Source of the DNA: Rhizopus arrhizus
Lineage: Eukaryota > Mucoromycota > Mucoromycetes > Mucorales > Rhizopodaceae
DNA length: 64,000 bases
Reading direction: 5' to 3'
Assembly (NCBI GenBank): GCA_024220505.1
Contig: JAKZZE010000019.1
Location: 992,001-1,056,000 of the forward strand
Shown: one piece after another, positions 48,223 through 59,599 of the stretch
Numbering within the stretch: position 1 is the stretch's first letter
How the letters are laid out: each line of letters begins with the position of its first letter
Program-made: the position numbers and the translations under genes
The notes under the pieces: generated by a model
Told to the model about the DNA's origin: nothing
The model's input: the letters and a program-made list of their open reading frames with translations, nothing else
Database searches by the model: none

Positions 48223-48316
48223 TCAATTTTATTTTACTTTTATTATATCTTAATATAGTCACTTGACTTTAAATAAACCGGAGTTCTCACTAGAGATATC
48301 CCCTATAAACAAAAAA

Positions 48317-48332
48317 TGTAATTTACAGTTCA
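48317..48332 (+). repeat. 3' target-site duplication of LINE 2
   Basis: Exact repeat of the 16 bases preceding the element, immediately after the terminal A run. Confidence 0.9.
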
Positions 48333-48833
48333 GAACAATGATGATCACAAGAACCAATTTTGATGTCCAGCAACATTGATGTCGTTCGACATAGATAGCA
48401 AACAACATAAATAATAAGCCACACCTTTTTTTATATAAATTAGATGAATATTTTATACCAAAATAAAGACATTCAATTAATCAAATCTTGCGCTTAAAAG
48501 TAATCTTTTCTTATTGGGTCACAATTACCTTTTCTTTTCTTTTTATTTTTTTATCTCTTATATAACAATCTTACTCTTATTCTTATTGATCTATAAAGAT
48601 CTGGTGGTTACTACTTAAAATCAAATTACTCTATCAAAAGAACTGTTAAACATTCAATCAAGTTAATCAAATACAAGTCATTCAAGGCTTCAAACTTCAA
48701 ACTAAACAAATCTACAACACTTTAATACAATCCAAATCCCAAGTACTAACAAGTTACAATACTATCTGAGATTCAAGCTTTTGAATGCAGTGTTTTCAAA
48801 AGCGCACTCATCTCCTTTTTTTTTCATTCACTC
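48333..48833. other. Intergenic right of LINE 2
   Basis: About 500 nt with no gene; it continues the locus that was interrupted by LINE 2. Confidence 0.5.
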
Positions 48834-50090
48834 ATGACAAGTGTTATTGAAGGTAACTTTAGGGCATTACCGGAATCATTTTGTTGTCATTCACCTGTTA
48901 GGATTTATATTTCTCTTTATAGACAATGAGGAGCACAACCTCCTTACCTTTGAATTACCAGGCGACAATTTACCGGATTCAGACAGGCTGAGCAAGCGAA
49001 TTCTAAATACAAAGTGTTATTGATCTAGTAACGGCTTCAACACTGGAAGTACCAAGTAGCACGTACACGACCGCTGGAACGGAATGGAAAAACGGCACAA
49101 AAAGTGATGTTTTGTACGTCCCACGATTATCCATTCAGAGTTCCCTGTCACCCTTCCTTATTAAATTCCAGAATGTTGTCAATTCCTACTGTCTTCAAAT
49201 CATTCAGCTATATTCCAGCAAACTAGTGGTGTTAGTTTTTTGCATTTCAAAAGTAAACCCCAGATCCTTTGGGACCGAGTTCACATCATCGCGCTTAAAA
49301 CCGTGACTCTTGGAATATCCTTGCAATCCTTGGGCAAAAGTTTGCTACATGGTCTCGCCAAACAGCACTGCAGAAACCGCTTTGCAAGCAACATCGGCGC
49401 TGGACCCATTGTTGGCATTGTCACGTTTCTTGATTGAGCAACAAATGTCTTTGTTTGCCCACACTCACCCAAGCGACCCAACCATTAAACACTTATACCA
49501 CCTCGCCATGATTGAACATGTATCTGCTTTTCAATTCGAATCAAATTACGCTAAAAACTTACATACCATCTGTTCAACCAATATCAAACTCTTGGAACGA
49601 AGTGAAGTAAAGCAAATTTGGTTGCCGATAGTCCCGATACGTGACGCGCAATCAGAGTTTTGAATCAAGGCATTACTTATAACGAGAAACTCAAGCGCAA
49701 GTATTCATCCGCGGAGCAAGAATCGTCTCAATCCAGCCAATCATCATTGGAAATACCAGAAAACCTCTCCTTGGACCATCCTTCGTCAGACACATGGGAC
49801 ACGCCACAAGAGATAGAAAAAAAAAAGCGCTAGTCAAGCAATGTTATGCCAGCCGTACTACTAAAACAATGAAATGGAAAGATTGCTGGAAAAAAGGACG
49901 GGACATGGGCCTGTTCAAACGATATTCGACTGCCGAAAGTCTTCGAGCCAACCTTGGTTACCTTGTTCTCAAAAGAAAGCAAAACAAAACCATTCAACGA
50001 TATAAGCTCTGCGTCACCACTACACTGCCCCCTCCCCCTTCTCCATTAGTAAAAAGGGTCTGTGTTTCTTCATGACAGCTCCTTGGCCAC
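48834..50090 (+). pseudogene. Decayed repeat gene, possible PD-(D/E)XK (Rpn-like) nuclease
   Basis: A protein-like track runs through several frames. A short first exon (48834-48852) with a GTAACT..TATAG intron leads to a segment DNLPDSDRLSK, then NGTKSDVLYVP, SPFLIKFQNVVNSYCLQ, LVVLVFCISKVNP, WAKVCYMVSPNS, LDPLLALSRFLIEQQMSL and DPTIKHLYHLAM, ending with TMKWKDCWKKGRDMGLFKRY. The order Asp-Val-Leu, then hydrophobic-x-(E/K)-F-Q, then a helix resembles the D..ExQ core of PD-(D/E)XK recombination-associated nucleases, with Lys where the catalytic Glu is expected. I associate this arrangement with a repetitive Mucorales family, from memory and unverified. Frame changes and stops indicate decay. 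Its 3' 194 nt are duplicated in inverted orientation at 40799-40993. Confidence 0.4.
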
Positions 50091-50106
50091 TGAGAAGACA
50101 CTCGTC

Positions 50107-50107
<1 letters not shown>
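49914..50107 (+). repeat. Inverted duplicate, right copy
   Basis: Reverse complement of 40799-40993 and followed by a 40-nt T run, which pairs with the A run next to the left copy. The pair brackets about 8.9 kb containing the truncated LINE, LINE 2 and the decayed nuclease-like gene. Confidence 0.85.

Positions 50108-50147
<40 letters not shown>
50108..50147. repeat. Poly(T) homopolymer, 40 nt
   Basis: Separates the inverted-duplicate copy from the LINE tail to its right. Confidence 0.85.
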
Positions 50148-50148
<1 letters not shown>

Positions 50149-50510
50149 GAAATTATAGTCAATCAGTTCTCTCAAAGTTTGAAAATGGTTTGACGCCTTC
50201 ACAGTGTCAATTCTGCTCTGCCAACATTGAGGACTTACAACGCCTCTTCATACGCTACCCTAAGAAATGGAGAGTATGAAGAGTATGAATAGATGTTTTC
50301 AATTTTTTTTAGTCCACACCTCACTTTCACTCAAGATAATATATGCTCAATCCTCTTGTGTTTTCAGCAGTTTCCTTTTGCCGACAACACCTATCTCTGG
50401 ACCCTCAGCTGCTATACATTCTCCATTATCTAGAGTACTATTAATAGACTTTATTTTAGTGATAAACAACTAGTCGCTAGTGTCATGTCGCAGTTTGCCA
50501 TCATTAAAAG
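50148..50510 (+). mobile_element. Decayed LINE tail, plus strand
   Basis: The plus-strand frame reads SQSVLSKFENGLTPSQCQFC, then SANIEDLQRLFIRYPKKWRV, nearly the same peptide as the truncated LINE at 41037-42215 (minus). The last zinc-ligand Cys is changed to Tyr, and stops follow after KKWRV. Hence a shorter, more decayed copy of the same subfamily in inverted orientation. Confidence 0.8.
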
Positions 50511-50795
50511 GGGCAGATTTGGTCTTCAGCAATTTATTTACAAAAAAAAAAAAATACTAAAAAAATACTAAAAAAACTTCGTTCTAAAATTGTGGTTACA
50601 TTGTTTTGGCTGAGAATAAAGTGTGTGGAAAAACTCTATCCATGCAGTGATGTGACTCTATTCGCTTCTGAGTCTCTATTTCTTACATTTCTATTCACGT
50701 CTCTTTTTCTCCCTATTTTCCCCTTTCTTCGTTTCAATTTTATTTTTTACTTTTTTTTATTAAACGGACATTCACACTCAATACCTTATCTTACT

Positions 50796-53700
50796 ATGAG
50801 TGGCAATATTAAAGTAGTCGTTCGTTGTCGTCCTTTAAACCAAAGAGGTAAATAAGAGTAACATATATTTACAGTAAGGCTCATGATATCACAGAAAGAA
50901 CAAGAGGTGCGGTTGAACTTGTTCGAATGGAAGGAAACCAGACGATTATCACTAAAAAAGGCGATAAAGAAGAAACAGTTAAAGCCTTTACCTTCGATCA
51001 TTCTTACTGGTCGGTTGACAAAGATCATCCTGATTATGCAGACCAAGAACTTGTTTACAACGATTTAGGAAAGGAATTATTGGATCATGCCTTCGATGGT
51101 TATAACTGTTGTATATTTGCATGTAAATAGAGTAAAATACATAAAGTAAACCTTAATTTACATTTTGCTTAGATGGACAAACTGGTTCTGGAAAATCATA
51201 CACAATGGTATTTAGGTATACTTTTTCGATACATGAACACGTTAGAAATAGCTCACTTGTAAGATAGATGGGATATGGAGAAGATAAGGGAATTATACCT
51301 AGGACTTGTGTGGAACTATTTGAAAGAATTGATGATTTAACTTCACCAGAATTAACCTTTCAAGTTGAAGTGTCTTATATTGAAATTTATAATGAAAAAG
51401 TACGCGATTTATTAAATCCTGGCAACAAGGGGAATCTCAAAGTAAGAGAACATCCAACTATTGGACCTTATGTCGAGGATTTATCAAAATTGGCTGTGAA
51501 TTCATATAAAGATATTGATCATTTAATGAATGAAGGAAATAAGGCAAGTTCAATCTGTATAACATATTGTTTCCACTCATATTTTTGTATAGGCAAGAAC
51601 TGTGGCATCTACACAAATGAATGCTACATCCTCTCGATCTCATGCAGTATTTACGCTATTCTTAACTTCAACACGACAAGACAAAAAGGAAAAAGCAGCC
51701 CGTATCAGTCTAGTCGATTTAGCCGGAAGCGAAAGAGCGACGACAACAGGTGCTACTGGTGTTCGACTAAAGGAAGGCGCGAACATCAACAAATCACTCA
51801 CTACTTTAGGTAAAGTCATTGCTGCCTTGGCTGATCATCATCATAAAAAGAACGATCATATCCCTTATCGTGATTCTGTTCTTACCTGGTTACTCAAGGA
51901 CTCGCTCGGTGGAAATTCAAAGACGGCTATGATCGCTGCTATCTCACCTGCAGATTATGACGAAACACTTAGTACACTCCGCTATGCAGATCAGGCCAAG
52001 CGAATCAAGAACAAGGCCGTGGTAAATGAAGACCCTAATACTCGTTTGATAAGAGAACTGAAGCAAGAGCTACAAGCGCTCAAGGATACATTGATGATTT
52101 ACGCTCCTGAAGAAGTTGAAAGAATTGTGCAACAAAAGAAGTTAGGCCAAAAAATATCTCTTAGTCGAAGTCAATCCTCTTCCTCTCGAGCTTCACCCAT
52201 GCTACTCATATCTCCAGAGTCCCCCATAGTCACACAAAGAGGCACACGACTATTGACAACAGAACAAGTGCTTGAACAGCTGGAGACATCCGAGAAATTG
52301 CTAGAGCAAGCAAACCAGACTTGGGAAGAAAAGATGAACAAAACAGAAGCAATCCATCGAGAACGAGAAAAGGCATTAGAAGAACTCGGAGTAATCGTGG
52401 AAAAAAACAATATGGGAGTCTATGCACCCAAATCAATACATTTGATCAACCTGAGTGAGGATCCCTTGATGACTGAGTGTTTGATGTATCACATCAAACA
52501 AGGTACAACGCGTGTTGGAAGATCTGGAAGTGATGTGCCTGCGGATATTAGATTAAGTGGAGAAGAGATTACGGATGATCATTGTCTGTTTGAAAACAAA
52601 GTACAAGATGATGAAGAAGGTGAAATATCAACAGTGACTATACATCCTCGGCCTCATTCAGTTACTCTTGTAAATGGTTTACGAATTCAAGAACCTAAAG
52701 AATTACATAATGGATACAGAATCATCTTTGGTTCTGGTCTTCATCATTTGTTTCGATTCAATCATCCAGAGGAAGCTAAAAGAAGTCGTGATAAACAACA
52801 ACAACAACAACAACAACAGCAGCAGCAGCAGGATGACTTGGCTGATTGGAAATTTGCCCATAATGAGGCACTTTTGAAATTTGTCAACACAAACACAGAT
52901 TTAGGTGCCATGACAGATGAAGATATTCAAAAGCTTTATGATGGTATCAGCAAAGTACACGAATTTCGAAGTAGACAACGTATTGCATCCTCGGAAGGTG
53001 TCCTAATGGATGATGATTCTGCAGCAAGTAATTCGCCAAGGACATCTACACGCTTCAGTAATATTTCTGCATCTACCAGTTTTACTACAGACCGCTTAGA
53101 GGAAGCACAAAAGCCAGATGATGAAACAAAATATCTTCAAGTCAAACAAGAGATGGAGGCAGTCTTGGAACAACAAAAGCTGGCCTATGAAAATAAGATC
53201 AAGCGTATTTCTGCCCATCTACCACCAGGCACCACTCTAAGTTCAGACAATTTATTGGTTGGGTATACTGCCAAGAACGCGGCAAATTATCTTGTACAAA
53301 AGACAATATCACAGTGGCGTCAGTGGAGATATGTCAAGATGGCTGAAGGTACTCTTGTTCATGCTGTCATCTTGAAAGAGGCTAACATTATGGCAAAGGA
53401 GCTGGGCAAAAATGTGACGTATCAATTCACAGTTATTCATGATGATGTGTCTGCTAACCCTGTCTCATTTTGGGAATCCAGTTCAGCACTTCAACCATTC
53501 ACAAGAGAGTCAGATCTCCCGTTAATGCAAGAGCCAAAGCCATGTTTGGCTGTTGAAGTTATTGACCATGTGCATCGTGCAACTTACATTTGGTCAATCA
53601 CAAGCATTAAAAACCGCTTACGACGAATGAGACAACTTTATGATTATACCGACCGTCCTTTATTTACACACCCTCACTTCAACCGGGATGATCCGTTTTA

Positions 53701-55938
53701 TGAGACACCTTGTCCTCGCTTTTCACTCATTGGGCTGGCTCGTGTCCCACTTCGAAACTTGACACTTCAACTGCACGCTGATAATTTTGTTGATATTTAC
53801 TGTCGAAATACTGGTAAGGTTGTAGGTCAACTCAAGGTGTTAGTAACGCCCATCGCACGATCCATCTCTCGAAAATCACTCAAGTCAGCACAAGAATCAA
53901 TTTCTGTCGTAAGCGAAAAGTACTTGCTACATATTGGACAGCAGCAAGTATTTGAGATTCGCATTCAAGAGCTGACTGGTATCTCTGAATCTGATTATAC
54001 GCAAGTGCATGCTCAATTCCGTCTATCCTCCTTTGGTAATGTAGAAAGAAATTCAACGGCTGATAAAGTCTACCCAACAGAACCAACGAGTCATTTTGGA
54101 AATGATAATATTCGATTTGATCACTGCCAAACGCTATCGATTCATATCACAGAAAAGATGATGGGGATCATCTTGAATGAAGGATTGACGATTGAGGTCT
54201 ATGGTCAAGCACAAGAAAGTTATCTTGAACGGCGTGTTGAGTCACCACCACAGCCAGCTGACCTGCCAGACGTCCCAGTGAGCCGACGCTTTTCACTCGA
54301 TCGACGCTTTTCGCTTGAGAAATCAATGTATGACGGTATACTGATGGAAGAAAGACATGATGTACTTGCTTGGATTCAAATAGCCGAACTGGACTCCAAT
54401 GGAGACTATGTACCCGTTTCTGTTGTCCATGATCCACTCTATATATTTTCACTAAGACAAGGCATCCAAAGACGTATTTCAATCACATTGATGCACGATT
54501 CTGGGAAACAGTTTGAATGGAGCGCGATCGATAACCTGAAGGTTGGCCATGCACGGCTTGTGAATGGCCACGGACGTATTTTGGAAACTTCCACTACAGA
54601 TCCTGTTAGTATTCCTCTTTTACCACAGCATGGGCCCAGTTATGAACGAAACGGGATCTTTTGTATGACCGCACAGGGACCATGGGATAGCTCGCTACAT
54701 AACTCTGCCTTTTTGAATCGCACAACCTCCTCAGGTCAATACGTACGATTGACGTTATCATGGGAAGCCAAGTACGATAAATGCATAGGACCACTTCAAT
54801 TTGAGATGGATATTGCAGTGCAAATTCAAGGAAGAGACTTGGGCCTCTTTCGACAATTTTGGTCATCGACACCAGCTAAACAGATAATGAAATCAAGTGC
54901 TAAATATGTTGTTCATTTAAAACCACAAACAACGCGACAAGTATCTGAGCTTTGGAGACTGAATACAGCAAACAAATATGTTCGTGGAGAGGAATTCATT
55001 GGTTCATGGAAACCGCGTGGAGTATCTCTGATTACGGATTACCGTGAGGCCAGAAAAAAGATGCTTTATCGAGAACACGTTGCGGCATTCAGACATGCAT
55101 TAATACTAGCTGGACATCCGCAAGCAAAAGAAATCAGAAAGAATCAATTAGGTGTAGAAGAACGTAAGAAAGAGGATAAAGAAGAAGCTACGGACCCAAA
55201 AGTTCTTTTGAAGAAAGTGATTCAATTATGGACAAGTAAATTTGGTACACAAGAAGAGGTAAATAAATAAAATAAGTTGATTAAGTATTTATACTTTACA
55301 GATTATATTTAACCAAGACCCACCAAAAATCAGTACTCTGACACCTTCAACAAGTAGTCAAAGTGTAAAGTCAATGAATATTAGTGATAACCACAGCATA
55401 AATTATAACAATAAGAATATCAGATTAATAGCTGACATTCAACAATTATACCCAAGGTAGAAATAACCATTAGGCACTAAACCAAATTAATAAAACTGAT
55501 CATTTCTCAATCAGTGATACGATAACTAAAAAAGGATATTTGTTACACCCAAGAAACGTGGATGAAGAATGGGTGAAATACTGGTTTGTATTAAGAAGGT
55601 AAATAACACAATGAAAGTTTGTATACGTTTTAAGTGTTTTATTATAGACCATTTATTATTATATATGAGGACCAAACAGAAACAGAAGAAATAGGTATTC
55701 TTAACCTCACATCAGCAAGAGTTGATTATAAATCAGATTTAGAAAAAATGCTTCATGTAAAAAAGAAACAATAATTATCCTTGTACAACTTAATAACCTT
55801 TTTTTAAAGAGAAAAAATATGTTTGCTATTTATACAGTCAACAATGCTTACTTGTTAGAAGCAGCAGATTTTGATGAAATGAAAGATTGGGTATCTAAAA
55901 TTGATCAATTTTATCCAGTGAAAAATTTATCACAATAA
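50796..55938 (+). CDS. Kinesin-3 motor protein (Unc104/KIF1-like)
   Basis: Plus-end-directed microtubule motor for vesicle and endosome transport. Nine exons join in frame to 1577 residues: 50796-50847, 50895-51122, 51173-51207, 51268-51543, 51593-55258, 55302-55456, 55515-55598, 55648-55756, 55810-55938. Motor domain, about 1-355: [11 protein letters not shown]-loop [22 protein letters not shown] (switch I), [10 protein letters not shown] (switch II), [33 protein letters not shown] and [10 protein letters not shown]. An FHA domain (about 484-590, TRVGRSGSD and HCLFENK) is followed by a poly-Gln run, KIF1B/DUF3694-type regions and a C-terminal PH domain (about 1471-1570: [20 protein letters not shown]), as in Unc104. 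Intron 4 is GC-AG (GCAAGT..TATAG). The first intron was set to end at TCACAG (50894), which alone restores the frame. Confidence 0.96.
52794..52828 (+). repeat. CAA/CAG trinucleotide repeat (poly-Gln in the kinesin)
   Basis: About twelve consecutive Gln codons, CAA then CAG, between the FHA domain and the stalk of the kinesin. Confidence 0.9.
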
Positions 55939-55990
55939 CATGAATAAAAAAAAATTCTTCTTTGCACAAAAAGGGGAATATTCCATTTAT

Positions 55991-57063
55991 ACAGTGGTTC
56001 CACCGTCAATTGGACGATTTTTTTTTGAAAATAGCAGTCGATTTTATTGTTCGCTTCTTTGAAAATTTATATTGGATATATCAGTCAATCATGTGGAACA
56101 ATTGCGAAATATGGGGACTTACAGAGGGATAAAAGGTTGAGGTGTTGGTGAGGTATGCGACTACGGGGATAGTGTGCTGACAGGTGTAACGACAGATGGT
56201 GATGGTCGGTTTGGTAACAGCAATGCTAAAAAAAGGGGTGACGCGCAATAAGATACGGAGGTTTTTCAATATGATGAATTAGTGAGGGCAAGATAATGCT
56301 TCAGGCATGGCGATGCGGCCAATTTTTGTCATGATAAAGAAATGGCCATGTAACATTTATGTCATGTAAAAAACTAGTTACCATCCTACAAAGCATTATA
56401 AAATGGTTATAATCTGGAACACACTATAGTAATTTTTTCCTCCTTACCATTGACTTGAAAAGTGAGAATAGGGTGACCATGCTTCAAGACGCTGTTGCAC
56501 GACAAGACGGCAAGCCTGAGTGTGTCCAAGCAAAGGGGATGGTTGGTAATGCTGTCGTCACTAAGTTTGGCTTCCCAAAACGAAGGGATTGCTAAAACGC
56601 GCGTTGGACCAAAGTGGATACAATGGCGTCCGGACGAATGTCAGTGGTCAGTGCGACCTCCTTGTTCAGTCACCGTGATACGACCTTCTTTGTTGCATTC
56701 ACCACCATAGATGACAGTAACGAATCATAATACCTGGTTTGTATGTCTATTTCTCCCTACTTGTTCCTGTCTTCGATGAGACTAAAAGATAGTTTTACCA
56801 ACCTACAATGAACATAGTTGGAGGGAAGGATAAGGATTTCATATGAATGCTTAGACATGCTCTTTTCTATACCGTACTGCATTACTTACAAATCAGCAGT
56901 GCCCTCAATAGCATTAGACTTGAAAGGGCCCATAATACATTTTTATGACCAAAAGTATTTGGATAAAGTGGCCAAATTAAATTATTTTTTTGACTAATTT
57001 GTTTTCAAAAAAGCGAACAATAAAATTTCCTTTTTCGAGTCCAAAGTTCGACTGCGTGATATT
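55991..57063. mobile_element. Remnant element with imperfect terminal inverted repeats
   Basis: The 25 nt at 56041-56065 match the reverse complement of 57002-57026 at 24 positions (core ATTTTATTGTTCGCTT). Outside this core the ends ACAGTGGTTCC..TTGGACGA and, reversed, TCACGCAGTCG..TTGGACTCGA are weakly alike. The roughly 1 kb between them is more GC-rich than its flanks, but no intact transposase frame or DDE motif is visible. Likely a non-autonomous or gutted DNA transposon. It starts about 50 nt after the kinesin stop. Exact ends are uncertain. Confidence 0.5.
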
Positions 57064-57161
57064 TTACTTTCCGATTTAATATAAAAAAGCTAATGAGCAT
57101 TGTTTTAGAAACCCTTAAATTTTTTTCCCCTTTTCTTTCTATTTTTCTTTTATTTTACAGT

Positions 57162-58524
57162 ATGGAACAACAACAAGCTATCAATGGTTGGTTAATGAAT
57201 GTACCCACTTATAATAAAGACCAACATTATTCAATCACCAAAAAGTAAAAAAAAAAAAAAAAAATTGGTTTGTACCTGAATGTTTGTATGCTTATCTATC
57301 ATTTATAATAGAAAATCAAGGCCATTGTCCATAGTATCAGCTAGTTCGGAAGATAGTGTTGACTTAGATGAGCTCATCAATGTCAATTTTACAACAAGCA
57401 TGGAAGAAGAAACTGACTTGAACAATTTATCCTCATTAGAACTTGATGATTCAAAGGAAGACTTCTGGAAAGTAGATAATGTATGACTTGAGGCACACAT
57501 GTCTAATTTATTGAATTAACTGGAATATTTTATTTATTTATAGATTTATATACCTCCAGTTGGCACATTCAACAAGACAACTTATAACAAAGACAGTAAT
57601 GAATCAAACAAATCGTATTTATACCAAAAGGTTATTATTCTTTTCATCATTTTATTAATATTCTGTACTAAGTATTATAATAGGGAAATAATAAAAGCTT
57701 CATGAATACGCTGAAAGTATCGTCATCAACAACAGCACACTATGGTAATTAATACCTATTTATAACCAAAAAAAAAAAAAAAATGCTAAATATAAACCAA
57801 TTCATCCATCATAGATACGCCTACTTATTCATCTTCTTCAATCAATATTTACGCCCAAACTTTATCTGGTTCACCAAAACCATCAATTTCGTTTCAAAAC
57901 AAAAGACCAATGAGCTTTTATAGCGAAATAGATATGCACTCTCAAACAGTCGTGCCACATCATCAGTATCATCGCCCTGCTCGCCCTACTGAATCAACAT
58001 CTACTTCTTCTTTTGATAGTCAATCAACTGAAGCTTCTGTACTGTCTCGTACAACGCTTCCAATTACCCAAAGTACCGTACGTCGCAGACAAGAACAATA
58101 CGGATTATTAAGCAGTACACCTGAAAACACGTCAAAATTAGCTTCTCGTTCCTTTTCATCTTCACATTCCAATTTATCCAGACGTGCAAGTCATATACCT
58201 GCTCCTTCTTCAACAGTAAACAAATCAAGACAATCCATCATACCTCAGCTTACGCAATCAACAACTCCATCTAAACAACCTCGTTCTGTTAGCAGAATGA
58301 GTCAAGTGCCCAAAAGAGCTAGTCATATTCCTACACTGCCTCCTAGAAGCACAACATCTTTGGGAATTTCATCGTTATGCTCTGATACTACTGCTTCACC
58401 TTCTAATTTATTATCAAAACCATCTTCTTCATTAACACGTAGTAAAACAAGTCATCTGATTTCAAATACTACAAAAACGACTAGTCTAAGAGTGCCAAAT
58501 TCACGAAGCATACATCAATTTTAA
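57162..58524 (+). CDS. Ser-rich basic protein with two SxIP motifs (possible microtubule plus-end tracker)
   Basis: No named family recognised. Five exons (57162-57244, 57312-57480, 57544-57630, 57684-57744, 57815-58524) join in frame to 369 residues. The N-terminal half has an acidic segment (SSEDSVDLDELI, LDDSKEDFWKVDN) and NIYIPPVGTFNK. The C-terminal half is Ser/Thr/Arg rich and almost devoid of acidic residues, with LSRRASHIPAPSS and PKRASHIPTLPPR, i.e. Ser-x-Ile-Pro next to basic and proline residues, the known EB1-binding consensus. This suggests a disordered microtubule-binding protein; the inference rests on short motifs. Intron 1 opens GTA plus 18 A. CT-rich leader directly before the ATG. 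Confidence 0.8.
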
Positions 58525-58803
58525 AAAGAACCCTTTTTTTTTTACTATTTTAATCACACTGTACCTAAAAGAAAGGAATACCTGTGTTTTTATTTATTCG
58601 TATATATTTGATGATATTCTTAACAAAAGATTTACGTTTAAAGCAAACTCGAAAATCATAACCAAATAAAGTGCTTAAACACATTCCTGTTACCTGTGCA
58701 TTCTATGCTAATTTTGTGCAATGATACACGTGTGTATTAGAGTATCTGTGCTCAACAGCCTATTGTTACACGAAAGAATTTTTTTAATAAATTTGCAATT
58801 AGT

Positions 58804-59071
58804 ATTCCCTATGCTAATATCTTTTGTATTTTCGTGACAAGTCTCTGTTTCATACACTTGCCTCACTTTTAGTCCTTATACTTTTTGATGAATTTTAATA
58901 AACTGAAAAATACAGTACTGATTGCAAATCTTTTTTTTTTTTCTTTTTTTTTTTATGGATGATAATTTTAATGTTATTAAAATTCATCAAAGAGTATAAG
59001 GACTAAAAGTGAGGCAAATGTATGAAACAGAGACTTGTCACGAAAATACAAAAGATATTAGCATAGGGAAT
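58804..59071. repeat. Long hairpin, two 98-nt arms with a 72-nt loop
   Basis: 58804-58901 is the reverse complement of 58974-59071 with only about two mismatches seen. The loop is T-rich (T12, C, T11). A transcript would fold into a near-perfect 98-bp stem. It lies between the Ser-rich gene's 3' end and a decayed LINE tail. Confidence 0.9.
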
Positions 59072-59079
59072 TGTAAGCA

Positions 59080-59590
59080 GATAGTTTCAGTACGTCTTTC
59101 TGGATTTGATTGATGACAACCTCATCCAAGGCAGGTGTTTGTTCAAAGAATTGTTGCCAGTGAACTTTCCATACAAATCAGATGACTGTAGCAAAAAAAA
59201 TCATAGCTTGTAAACTTGTCACTATAATGTAAGATATGATACTTGAAAAGTCTAAGTGTAGATAAATTCCGGAATATTGAGATGCAATTAGGACTTTTAG
59301 GGTTTGATAAGTATTTCTTGGAAGCTGCTTTCCATAAGACTTGCTTTGAATGTAAGTAAAGAGCATATGCTCTATTTCTTGTAACTTGCACAGTTGACAA
59401 TATTCGTTTTTTAAAGTAGCAAAAGATCTTTTGGTGGTTTTTTTTTAGCCTGATAGAAGCTGTCTTTGAGAAATCGATCGAATTTGATGTTTTGAGAGCG
59501 AGTAGTTCATTAATAACCCTAAAATCTACTTGATTGTGTTGTTGATGTTGCATACGGTTTTGAATAGCAAGATTGAAACCGTACATATGA
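59080..59590 (-). mobile_element. Decayed LINE ORF2 C-terminus
   Basis: Minus-strand frames contain EYCQLCKLQEIEHMLF, like the zf-RVT Cys/His module, and later HWQQFFEQTPALDEVVINQI, which corresponds to the IWRAHWxFxxxxxPF terminus of the other LINEs here. Both are in different frames, with stops between. Only the last 160 or so residues remain. The left boundary abuts the hairpin arm. Confidence 0.55.
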
Positions 59591-59599
59591 TATTATTCT

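Larger units (their letters stand above)
42431..48316 (+). mobile_element. Full-length non-LTR retrotransposon (LINE copy 2)
   Basis: About 5.9 kb element bounded by a 16-bp target-site duplication, with both ORFs open from end to end. As in copy 1 the element starts at the C of CATGG, one base before the ORF1 ATG. The 3' UTR has a 33-nt internal A run, then sequence related to the copy 1 3' UTR (GTCACTT..AATAAAC..GAG) and a short terminal A run. Potentially active. It landed beside the GAATACGCTTTT array and the truncated LINE tail. Confidence 0.93.

Noticed and set aside
50848..50874. 27-nt intron in the kinesin ending at TTACAG
   Set aside because: It is shorter than any other intron here and leaves the frame off by one. 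Ending the intron at TCACAG (50894, 47 nt) restores the frame and the family sequence NQRERTRG.
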